A DNA stretch of 64,000 bases from Streptomyces violaceoruber (GTDB lineage: Bacteria > Actinomycetota > Actinomycetes > Streptomycetales > Streptomycetaceae): the NCBI GenBank assembly GCA_000720805.1, contig JODI01000022.1, positions 1 through 64,000 on the forward strand, given 5' to 3'. The position numbers and the translations under genes are program-made. Below, piece by piece: positions 18,216 to 25,192 of the stretch (its first letter is position 1; each line of letters begins with the position of its first letter). Under the pieces are notes generated by a model. The model was not told the origin of the DNA. It ran no database searches and saw nothing but the letters and a program-made list of their open reading frames with translations.

Positions 18216-19583
18216 TTAGCCGCCGTTCTTCAGTGCCCGCTCGATTCGGGCGTTCGCCGTGGCGGCGCCGCCGTCCAGGCACTTCGCATACACCCGGAAC
18301 AGCACGGCCACGCTGTGGCCGGCACGCGCGGCCACCTCCTGCGGTTCCACCCCAGAGCTGAGCCACGTGGACACGGCGGCGTGGCGAAGATCATATGGAC
18401 GCTTCGCCAACAGTGACGCGTACTGAGCGGGCGTGAGAGCACGCGCACGGGCTTCCGCCCACACCTCGCCGTATCCGGTGTCCTGGATGAGCCCGCCCCG
18501 TTGCGTCCGGAACAACCGCCCGTCGGGGGCGACGCCGTACGCCATGACGTGCCACCGCAGCAGGTTCACGAGATCGGGCGGGATCGGCACCGTGCGGACC
18601 GCTTTCCGTGGCCGATGCTTGAGCCCGCGCCGGTCGTGCGCTTCGCCGCTGTCCGTCCAGGCCGACCCCGAGCGGGGGCGGGTCTCCCGCAGTCGCAAAG
18701 TGCCCCATCCCCGGCGGGGCAGGTCGCAGTCCTGGAGACGGAGCCCGATGACTTCCGCCGGTCGTGCCGCCGCGTAGTACATGCAGCCGAAGAACGCGAC
18801 CAAACGCCGCCCGCGGGGGCTCTGCGTACGCACGGCATCGAGCAGGGCGAGAGCCTGCCGGGGCTCTGGCACTGAAGCGGGGTCCAGTTCCTCAGCCACC
18901 TGCTCCGGAGCCTTCCACTGCACCTGTGGCAGGGGGTTGTCCGTCAGGCGTCCGGCTTCAACGGCGTAGCCGAGTGAGTTGTGGAAGATGGCCCGCTTCC
19001 GGCGGATGGTCGACGCCGCCGCCGTGGTGCCGTCTAGCTTCCTGGTCAGGGCGTCCAGGGCCGCGCGTACCTGCATGCGGTCGGCCAGCGCGGACGTGGG
19101 CAGGGACTTCCGCTCGAACCACGTCAGCACGGCGGCCACCTCGTCGGGTGGGTCCTGGTCGCGTCTGCTCACGTTGAATGCCCAGCTATACAGAGCCGTC
19201 CGAACCGTCGTGGCGTCGGCCATGCCCTTGGTGTCCTTGACGAGAGCCGGCGTCACGGTGGCCATGGCTTCCGCGAGCGTCCGGCGAGTCGAGCCGGGGG
19301 AGTGCTGCCACTTCATCTCGATGTACTCGCGGGCGTGCTGGTACCAACTCACATCGTTGCGCTGTCGCAGCTCAGAGAGCGGTACCCCGGTGGACTCGTC
19401 GAACGGCTCGCCGGCGTGTGCCGCCCGCAGCAACTCAGCGCGTCGGCCCTCGGCCAGTGTCTTGGTGCGGAACGTCTGAGAGTGCGGAGTCTCACCCGTC
19501 TTCCAGCGTAGTTCCGCGGAGGTCTGTCCACGGTCCTTCCGCTGCCGGACGGACCAGATTCGAACGTCGTACGTCTTCCCCAT
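18216..19583 (-). CDS. int: Tyrosine recombinase / site-specific integrase
   Basis: A 455-residue integrase that should recombine attP with the tRNA-Tyr attB and, with Xis, reverse it. The catalytic domain shows the first Arg in AAARPAEVIGLRLQD, the box II pattern RPYDLRHAAVSTWLSSG (H-x-x-R), AGHSVAVLFRVYAKCL with the last His and the Tyr nucleophile. The N-terminal half carries the arm-binding and core-binding regions. It is transcribed towards attL, the usual AICE layout (int next to att). ATG 19583. A strong hairpin at 19601-19628 separates it from xis. Confidence 0.95.
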   Translation of the reverse strand: MGKTYDVRIWSVRQRKDRGQTSAELRWKTGETPHSQTFRTKTLAEGRRAELLRAAHAGEPFDESTGVPLSELRQRNDVSWYQHAREYIEMKWQHSPGSTRRTLAEAMATVTPALVKDTKGMADATTVRTALYSWAFNVSRRDQDPPDEVAAVLTWFERKSLPTSALADRMQVRAALDALTRKLDGTTAAASTIRRKRAIFHNSLGYAVEAGRLTDNPLPQVQWKAPEQVAEELDPASVPEPRQALALLDAVRTQSPRGRRLVAFFGCMYYAAARPAEVIGLRLQDCDLPRRGWGTLRLRETRPRSGSAWTDSGEAHDRRGLKHRPRKAVRTVPIPPDLVNLLRWHVMAYGVAPDGRLFRTQRGGLIQDTGYGEVWAEARARALTPAQYASLLAKRPYDLRHAAVSTWLSSGVEPQEVAARAGHSVAVLFRVYAKCLDGGAATANARIERALKNGG

Positions 19584-19600
19584 CGGGGGCCTTCCTGCGA

Positions 19601-19628
19601 ACGGGGCCCGGTATGAGCCGGGCCCCGT
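19601..19628 (-). terminator. GC-rich hairpin between xis and int
   Basis: A perfect 11-bp stem ACGGGGCCCGG / CCGGGCCCCGT with a 6-base loop. It starts 24 bases after the xis stop and ends 18 bases before the int start, so it may be an attenuator that limits integrase when xis is read. Confidence 0.6.
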
Positions 19629-19652
19629 GGGTGGGTTGGTCAGTCGGTGCGA

Positions 19653-19841
19653 TCAGCAGGCGGGGGAGTCCAGGTTGCTGAGCCAGTCGTCCAGGTCGTT
19701 GCGGCGGACCCGCAGGTGACCGTTGGGCAGCTTCACGAGTCGCGGCGCCTGCCCACGGGCGCGCATGCGGTAGAAGGCGGCGCGGCTCATGCCGATCTCG
19801 GTGAGGACTTCGGGGAGCTTAAGCATCTGCGGGCGGGCCAT
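19653..19841 (-). CDS. xis: Excisionase-type helix-turn-helix protein
   Basis: A 62-residue DNA-binding protein of the AlpA/excisionase (winged MerR-like) type: KLPEVLTEIGMSRAAFYRMR is the helix-turn-helix, followed by the wing LVKLPNGHLRVRRNDLDDWL. It sits directly upstream of int, as in pSAM2 and SLP1, and should direct excision by binding the att arms. Upstream lies the GTGACGCAG repeat block, which may include its promoter. Confidence 0.88.
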   Translation of the reverse strand: MARPQMLKLPEVLTEIGMSRAAFYRMRARGQAPRLVKLPNGHLRVRRNDLDDWLSNLDSPAC

Positions 19842-19903
19842 CGTTGCTACTCCTCGCTTGGTCTGGTCTTGGGTCGGGGTGCGTGTGTCCGAGGTTTGGA
19901 TTT

Positions 19904-20112
19904 CTGCGTCACCGCGTCACCTGCGTCACGCATGCGTCTGACCTGTGGGTTTCTGGTGACGCAGAACGTTGGGGGTGCGTCACCGGTGACGCAGGCTGTC
20001 CGTCACGGTGACGCAGGTGACGCGGCGTGACGCAGAGAGGGGCCGTCTGCGTCACGGCTGTATGCGCAGGTCACCCGACGTTTTTCAGGCGCCCGTGACG
20101 CAGGTGACGCAG
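19904..20112. repeat. Iteron block GTGACGCAG (candidate origin or operator array)
   Basis: Twelve copies of a nonamer in 209 bp. Perfect copies in the GTGACGCAG direction start at 19956, 19986, 20008, 20027, 20095 and 20104, and in the CTGCGTCAC direction at 19904, 19921 and 20047. One-mismatch copies start at 19912, 19975 and 20017. Two copies form the 18-bp perfect palindrome TGCGTCACCGGTGACGCA (19976-19993). It lies between the replication operon and xis-int. Iterons of this density suggest an origin bound by the element's Rep proteins, or an operator for xis. The wider gap 19842-20288 holds no gene. Confidence 0.85.
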
Positions 20113-20225
20113 CGTTCCCCACTTAGGAAAAGGAGAGGGGCCTCTGTGGTGGTGCAGTGCGCTCAGGGCGTGAAGAAGGAGCCGCTTCGCGGCACGTCCA
20201 TCGCAGGGCGGCGCCGCCGCCGAAC

Positions 20226-20265
20226 AGCAAGAGGAGCACGCCGGGCCGGTGGTGCTCCTCTTGCT
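20226..20265 (-). terminator. Terminator of the replication operon
   Basis: A perfect 14-bp stem AGCAAGAGGAGCAC / GTGCTCCTCTTGCT with a 12-base loop, starting 23 bases after the stop of the ATPase gene. There is no U-run, as is common in Streptomyces. Confidence 0.8.
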
Positions 20266-20288
20266 TGTGCGGCCGGGGGCGGTGCCGG

Positions 20289-21761
20289 TCAGAACGCCTG
20301 CTGCTCATGCGGGGGCGTGGCCGGAGAGCGGGTCATCTCGATGTAGCGGCCCTCCCTTGTGCGGCCCGAGTCGATGAGGACGCCCCGGGCGGCCAGGGTC
20401 GGCTGTAGACGCTTGAGCCGGTCGGAGAGGACTTTGCCGGTGGTGGGCCACCCTTTGGGCAGGGGGCGGTAGTCCTCGCCGGTGTAGAGGCGGGTGAGGC
20501 AGTGCAGCCACTCCGTGGAGGTCATCCGCTGCTCTGCGCCTGGTTCGATGTCGGCGGCGTGCCGCAGGACGGTCTGTGCCAGGAGGTCACCCTCGATCAC
20601 GTCGTCGTTGAGGTCGTCCAGGCTGGCCCGGTACGCGGTGAGAGCTCCGAAACCGGTGGCGGCGTCGAGCTGGGCGCACAGGTGGGCGAAGTCCGCCATG
20701 CGCAGGTCGGTTGGGGTCTCTGCCTCGACCGCGCGCACCTTGACCGTGAGGTCGAGCAGGGACCCGAGGACGACGGGCAGAACTTCCGCGTACTCCGCCC
20801 ACAGTTCCGCCTCGGTGCGCCGGACACGGGGCCGTTCCAGACGCAAGGGCAGGAGCCGTTCCGCGAGGTCGGGCCGGATGACGCCGACGTCGATGCCGGT
20901 CAGGAGGAGGGGGCGACGGTAGCGGGCGCGGAACACGTCTCCGTCGGTGAACAGGGCGCGTTTGACGTTCTCGGCTCCGGTGACGATGCAGCACATGGCG
21001 TCGGACAGGTCCGGGGTCATGTGGGAGAGGTTGTCTAGGGCGGTGACCCATCCGGCGGCTACGGCCGCGATCAGGTTTTCCTCATCCTTCGGGGCGCGAC
21101 GCAGGTCGCCGCTCATGCCCTCGATGATCCTGATGAGCATGCGCCCGCCGGTGGACTTGCCGGCGCCCTGAGGCCCGGTGAGGAACGGGGCAGGCACGGG
21201 CACGGACGGCCCGAGACAGCCGATGAGCCAGGCGATGGCCAGGCACTCCGTCTCCGCGTTGGCGAAGTTGCACAGCCGCAGCAGCAGATCGATGCCCTTG
21301 CCGTCGGTGTCCTTGGCCGGCAGGGGCAGTTCGCCGGTGAGCTGGGTGCGCCGCCAGCACACCTCGCGAGGATCGGGAATGGCGATCTCCCATCCGGTGG
21401 GGTGGATACGGACCGACTGCCCGTCGTTGCGGCCCAGGTCCAGCCACGTCGCCCCGTCGAATCCGGGAGCGACGCGGATGTGGACCGGCTGCACGTCCTC
21501 GGTCAGCGCGAGTGCTTCGATCAAGTCCAACGCCTCCTTGAGTGCGGTGCCGTTGAACACGCCCACTCCATCGCGGAAGAGACCGACCATGAGTTCCTGC
21601 CGGTGGCTGCCGGTCGTGCCCTGTGAGCGGATCGGGCGGGCCACGGGGTGGCCGTTCTTCTGCGCGTACACGGTCCCGTCGGCGGTGCGGAAGTACCGGA
21701 AGTGCGCTTGCGCGTAGTCGGTGATGACCTCGCGGGCCGGGTTCTTTTCGTCGTCCGACAT
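20289..21761 (-). CDS. P-loop ATPase of the replication module (helicase-like)
   Basis: A 490-residue ATPase. Walker A is TGPQGAGKSTGGRML at about residue 155; TALDNLSHM is a likely Walker B with DN in place of DE. The position directly after a primase-polymerase gene and the general form (N-terminal recognition part, central ATPase, C-terminal winged-helix-like part with KVLSDRLKRLQPTLAARGV) fit a D5/phage-type replicative helicase or ATPase. ATG 21761 lies two bases after the primase stop; upstream in-frame sequence overlaps that gene and is not conserved. It probably unwinds DNA at the element origin. Confidence 0.75.
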   Translation of the reverse strand: MSDDEKNPAREVITDYAQAHFRYFRTADGTVYAQKNGHPVARPIRSQGTTGSHRQELMVGLFRDGVGVFNGTALKEALDLIEALALTEDVQPVHIRVAPGFDGATWLDLGRNDGQSVRIHPTGWEIAIPDPREVCWRRTQLTGELPLPAKDTDGKGIDLLLRLCNFANAETECLAIAWLIGCLGPSVPVPAPFLTGPQGAGKSTGGRMLIRIIEGMSGDLRRAPKDEENLIAAVAAGWVTALDNLSHMTPDLSDAMCCIVTGAENVKRALFTDGDVFRARYRRPLLLTGIDVGVIRPDLAERLLPLRLERPRVRRTEAELWAEYAEVLPVVLGSLLDLTVKVRAVEAETPTDLRMADFAHLCAQLDAATGFGALTAYRASLDDLNDDVIEGDLLAQTVLRHAADIEPGAEQRMTSTEWLHCLTRLYTGEDYRPLPKGWPTTGKVLSDRLKRLQPTLAARGVLIDSGRTREGRYIEMTRSPATPPHEQQAF

Positions 21762-21763
21762 GG

Positions 21764-22612
21764 TCACAGTCCCAACCGGGTGCGGGCGTTGGTCCACGCG
21801 TCGGTGCAGTGCCGCGGGGATTCGCCTTTGGCCTGAGCAGCGGTGAACAACCGCGCGGTGTGCGCCTCGGTGAGGCAGCCGCACCGGCCATGGACGGACA
21901 GCACAGCGAGGAAGGTCCGGTAGACGGTCGTGTGGACCGCGCTGCGGGCCTCGGTGATGCGTTGTTCGGCCATGGCGATGCCACGGTCCAGGTAGGCGGG
22001 CGTGCGGTGGCGACACTCCCCGTTCCCGACTCCTGCGGGCACGGCGACCGTAGGCGGCGCCGGCCGGACCGGGGAGGGTTCCTTCACGGCCAGCGCGCGC
22101 ACGGCGTCCGGCAGGGTGGTCATGGTGCCGGTGCCGGGACCGAGGTAGCGGGCGTAGGACATGGCCGACTTGATGTCGACGCCGGGGCGGACCGCGTTGT
22201 GTGAGGTCATGGTGCCCCGGTAGATCCAGTGCTCACCGCGCGTCGTCGGCACGGTCCGGGTGGCGGGCAGCGCTTCGCGGGCCCATGCGATGGCTTCCGC
22301 GTTGTCCAGATCGACCACGGTCAGCCCGGAGCCGCCGGGGTGGTAGCCGACGCACACGGCGTGCCGCCACGCCGCCGCCCACGGGGGCGAGGCGACGACG
22401 GCCGGCTCGGTGGTGGCAGCCGCCCATGCGTGGCAGACGCCGGGGCAGCGGCAGGAGCCCGGGATCCTCATGTTGGGCCGGCCGCCGCACGCGTTGCCCG
22501 CGCAGGTGCGGCAGTTGCCGAACGGCACCTTGCCCCGACGCAGGGGCAACACCGGCAGCCCGGACGCGGCGAGGCGCAACGCGGTGTGCAGGGGGTAGGG
22601 CGTTGTGTTCAT
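21764..22612 (-). CDS. Bifunctional DNA primase/polymerase
   Basis: A 282-residue prim-pol protein. The N-terminal start TALRLAASGLPVLPLRRGK is the family signature, then a cysteine cluster CRTCAGNACGG ... CRCPGVCH typical of actinomycete members. The catalytic residues are the two Asp of GLTVVDLDN; GEHWIYR and GVDIKSAMSYARYLGPGT follow. The C-terminal part (from about 200) is a helical accessory region. It is the likely replication initiator of the element. ATG 22612 overlaps the stop of the gene before it (ATGA). Confidence 0.88.
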   Translation of the reverse strand: MNTTPYPLHTALRLAASGLPVLPLRRGKVPFGNCRTCAGNACGGRPNMRIPGSCRCPGVCHAWAAATTEPAVVASPPWAAAWRHAVCVGYHPGGSGLTVVDLDNAEAIAWAREALPATRTVPTTRGEHWIYRGTMTSHNAVRPGVDIKSAMSYARYLGPGTGTMTTLPDAVRALAVKEPSPVRPAPPTVAVPAGVGNGECRHRTPAYLDRGIAMAEQRITEARSAVHTTVYRTFLAVLSVHGRCGCLTEAHTARLFTAAQAKGESPRHCTDAWTNARTRLGL

Positions 22613-23493
22613 GCTGCGCTCCGGTCGATGAGAAGCGTCTGCCGGTGGGTGGGGACGGCGGCGAGTACGCGGCGACGCCAGTTGAGGGCGTAGTCGATGC
22701 AGTTGGCGCAGTTCTTGTGCGTGTGGCCGGGCAGCGCGGGCCGCTTGCGAGCGTGGTAGCTCCAGGCTGCGGAGTCAGCGGAGGTAAGCAGGTGTCCGAC
22801 CCGTTCCAGCCCCAGGATCTTGAATCCGAATCCGTGGAGCCGGTAGCCGCGGGCAGCCATCGCGGTGACGATCGCTGCGCCATCCTTGGTGGACTGCAGG
22901 CGGCACACGGAGCCCAGTCCCACGGTGGGCTCCTGGCGCAGGTCGACGCCGTAGCTTTCGTACAGGTCCGCGCACGCGTGGTACTCCGGCACGGTGCGGC
23001 CCTGAAGGGTGGGGATGATCCGCAGAGTTGGGGCGAGGGAGCGCAGGTCGAGGAAGTTGTGCACGGTGCGCCGCTGGTGCTCAGGCACGCTCAGATGGGT
23101 CCCGACGAAAGTGAGGGGGCCCGCTGTACCGCCGTGGATGATGAGGTCCTCACACATCCAGTCCTGGCCGGCAGCCCAGTCGTAGGGGCCGACGTGTTCC
23201 CAGATGCGGCGCAGGTCGTCTACGTACTGGCGTGGGCTGCGCGTCCAGCGGCCGTGCCGCTGGAGCTCCGAGAAGCCGCCGGAGTCGACCGCGTACCGGC
23301 CGCGTGCCGGGTGCAGCTTGGCTGCGGCGGCGAAGTGTTCGGACTTCAGGAACAGCGGCACGTCGGTGAGCTTGACCCAGTGCCGTTTGTGGGTGGTCAG
23401 GTAAAACCGCATCCCGCCCGCGGCGGGAGCTCCCAGCGGCGGGCGAGCCGGGATCGCGAATAAGGATCGCCCGTTGTCAGTGGGGTGGGTCAT
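22609..23493 (-). CDS. TGT-like (queuine tRNA-ribosyltransferase/DpdA-like) protein
   Basis: A 294-residue protein with the fold marks of tRNA-guanine transglycosylase: RYAVDSGGFSELQRHGRW matches the DSGGFQ active-site loop, WAAGQDWMCED the second Asp region, VGLGSVCRLQS the GG-rich loop and LHGFGFKILGL the late strand. A Cys/His group HTHKNCANC near the C-end may bind zinc. TGT paralogues in phages and islands (DpdA) put deazapurines into DNA. Here the gene is the first of the replication operon and overlaps the primase gene. ATG 23493 has GGAGGT 8 bases upstream; an in-frame start at 23574 is unlikely. The substrate is unknown, and no deazapurine synthesis genes are in the window. Confidence 0.6.
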   Translation of the reverse strand: MTHPTDNGRSLFAIPARPPLGAPAAGGMRFYLTTHKRHWVKLTDVPLFLKSEHFAAAAKLHPARGRYAVDSGGFSELQRHGRWTRSPRQYVDDLRRIWEHVGPYDWAAGQDWMCEDLIIHGGTAGPLTFVGTHLSVPEHQRRTVHNFLDLRSLAPTLRIIPTLQGRTVPEYHACADLYESYGVDLRQEPTVGLGSVCRLQSTKDGAAIVTAMAARGYRLHGFGFKILGLERVGHLLTSADSAAWSYHARKRPALPGHTHKNCANCIDYALNWRRRVLAAVPTHRQTLLIDRSAA

Positions 23494-23528
23494 TGTGGAA
23501 GACCTCCGGTTCGTTGAGTGCTGGAGAG

Positions 23529-23563
23529 GGGCGGCCTCCTCTGGCCAAAGATCGAGGCCGCCC
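23529..23563 (+). terminator. Hairpin in the leader of the HNH gene
   Basis: A perfect 10-bp stem GGGCGGCCTC / GAGGCCGCCC with a 15-base loop and a short TTTG after it, lying between the divergent TGT-like and HNH genes, 32 bases before the HNH start. It may be an attenuator. Confidence 0.5.
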
Positions 23564-23595
23564 GGTTTGTTCACGGAGAAGGGACGAAAGAGCGC

Positions 23596-24534
23596 ATGCG
23601 TGCATGGCTGTTGCTGGCTACGGGGGAGGACCGCTCACGCGGCGGCGATGGATACGACGACGTTCCATCGCGTCACTACAGCTGGGATGACACGGTCCCC
23701 AACCACGCCGCGTTGCAGCCCGGGGACGTCATCGCGCTGTGGGACACCGACGCCTTGTTGGGCGTCTCGGTGATCGAGCGCATTGATACGAAAGCCGGCG
23801 AGAAGTACCGCTACAGCTGCCCGACGTGCGGAAAGGCCAGTTTGGGACTGCGCAAGAGGCTGAGCCCGCGCTACCTGTGTTGGGAGTGCCGGGCGGAGTT
23901 CGATGAGCCGAGCAAGGTGCTGGCGTCGGTCGTCAAGTACCGCACGTCGCATGGGGAGGGCTGGGTTGACCTTGCCGGTCAGCTTTCTGGTGACCAGTTG
24001 CGGGCTCTGTGCGAGAAGCCCAAGTCACAGCTGAGCATGCGCCCGCTGCGCTGGGATGCGTTCTGCGAAGCGCTCGAAGGTATCGGTACGCGAGCGCCGG
24101 CCAGCATCATCGAGAACACTCAGGGTGCCATCACCGGCGGCCACCGCGAGCAGCGGACACGGGCCAGGATCGGACAGGCCGCCTTCCGCAGGAGCTTGCT
24201 CGACACCTACGGAGCCAACTGCGCCCTGACCGGGCCCGTGCCCGCGGCCGTCCTGGAAGCTGCCCACTTGGAAAGCTTCGGAGCCACCGGAAGCCACGAG
24301 TGCGGGGGGCTGCTGCTGCGCCGCGACCTGCACCGGCTGTTTGATCTCGGGCTGATCACCATCAACCCCTCAACCCACGAGATCGACGTCAGTGACGAGT
24401 TGGCCGCCTACCCGACCTACAAGGAACTGCACGGCCTGCCGCTGCTGGCATCACCACTCAGCACCAAGCAGCGCCGCTGGATCGAGCAGCACTGGACCAT
24501 GCACCGCGGCCAGACACAGCTGAATCAGCCGTAG
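23596..24534 (+). CDS. HNH endonuclease with PUA/EVE-like and zinc-ribbon domains
   Basis: A 312-residue nuclease. Residues 1-70 (MRAWLLLATGEDR ... LQPGDVIALWDTDALLGVSVIERI) look like a PUA/EVE-type base-reading domain. Next is a zinc ribbon (CPTCG ... CWEC), then from about residue 190 an HNH domain: CALTG, LEAAHLESFGATGSHECG and LLLRRDLHRLFDLGLI. The plan is that of a modification-dependent (type IV) restriction enzyme. ATG 23596 is taken because the PUA-like part starts there; an upstream in-frame start at 23518 is weaker. It is the only gene in the left two-thirds of the element on the plus strand, and it faces the TGT-like gene. Confidence 0.72.
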   Translation: MRAWLLLATGEDRSRGGDGYDDVPSRHYSWDDTVPNHAALQPGDVIALWDTDALLGVSVIERIDTKAGEKYRYSCPTCGKASLGLRKRLSPRYLCWECRAEFDEPSKVLASVVKYRTSHGEGWVDLAGQLSGDQLRALCEKPKSQLSMRPLRWDAFCEALEGIGTRAPASIIENTQGAITGGHREQRTRARIGQAAFRRSLLDTYGANCALTGPVPAAVLEAAHLESFGATGSHECGGLLLRRDLHRLFDLGLITINPSTHEIDVSDELAAYPTYKELHGLPLLASPLSTKQRRWIEQHWTMHRGQTQLNQP

Positions 24535-24989
24535 AACTTGTTGCGCTTGAACGTGGCCTTACGGATGTTGACGGTCGTGCCGCCCTGGTGGCCGCTCGCG
24601 CTGAAGAGCTGCACGGCGATCCATCCGCCGAAGATGACGGCCGCGAGGATGATCAGTTGGGTGATGAACGCGGTGAGTGCGGCGATGAACGAGGTGAGCA
24701 GGATCAGTCCGCCGCACACCGCGAGGAATCCGACGCCCCCGAGGGCGACGTTCACGGCCGTCCGCGAGACGGCCGGCTTGGCCGCGGCCGGTTCGGGCGG
24801 GGCGGGGTTGATGGCGTAACCGGTGACGACGCGGCCGTCCGGCAGGACGACGCTCGCCACCGCCGGAACGCTGTTCGGCTGCACCGGAGCGACCGGCGCC
24901 GACACCGGCATGGCGGGCGGGTACGGGGTCGGGTGGTGGACCTCTACGGCCCGCTGTGCAGGTGGGTGCGGGGTGTGGTCGGGGTACAT
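24525..24989 (-). CDS. Small membrane protein of the transfer module (Spd-like)
   Basis: A 154-residue protein. The first ~85 residues are Pro-rich and soluble; residues 90-135 form two hydrophobic helices (VALGGVGFLAVCGGLILL and FITQLIILAAVIFGGWIAV), and a basic tail ends KATFKRNKFYG. The position just downstream of traB suggests a role in plasmid spread (Spd function) in the mycelium. ATG 24989 has GGAAGG upstream. It converges on the HNH gene with a 10-base 3' overlap. Confidence 0.6.
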   Translation of the reverse strand: MYPDHTPHPPAQRAVEVHHPTPYPPAMPVSAPVAPVQPNSVPAVASVVLPDGRVVTGYAINPAPPEPAAAKPAVSRTAVNVALGGVGFLAVCGGLILLTSFIAALTAFITQLIILAAVIFGGWIAVQLFSASGHQGGTTVNIRKATFKRNKFYG

Positions 24990-25081
24990 GCGGAATCCCT
25001 TCCGGTGCTCGGTGGGGGAGGTGGAGGCACCCCCTTGGAGGCGCGGTGTGGAGGGGTGTTTCGGGGGTTCGAGCAGGTAGC

Positions 25082-25191
25082 CTCCCCGCCTCCCCGAAAT
25101 GATGTTTATGCTGATCAGCGCGGGGAGGTGGGCCCGGGGAGCGGGTTGGGGAGTTCTCCCCGCCTCCCCGGGCCGACCCTTGTTCCTCCCC
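25082..25191. repeat. GGGGAG repeat cluster after traB (candidate clt)
   Basis: Eight GGGGAG hexamers in 110 bp: CTCCCC at 25082, 25090, 25156, 25164 and 25186, and GGGGAG at 25122, 25136 and 25148. Two pairs form the longer unit CTCCCCGCCTCCCCG. In pSVH1 and pIJ101 the cis-acting transfer locus (clt), bound by TraB through short repeats, lies near the 3' end of the tra gene. This block begins 2 bases after the traB stop on that strand. Confidence 0.5.
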
Positions 25192-25192
25192 G

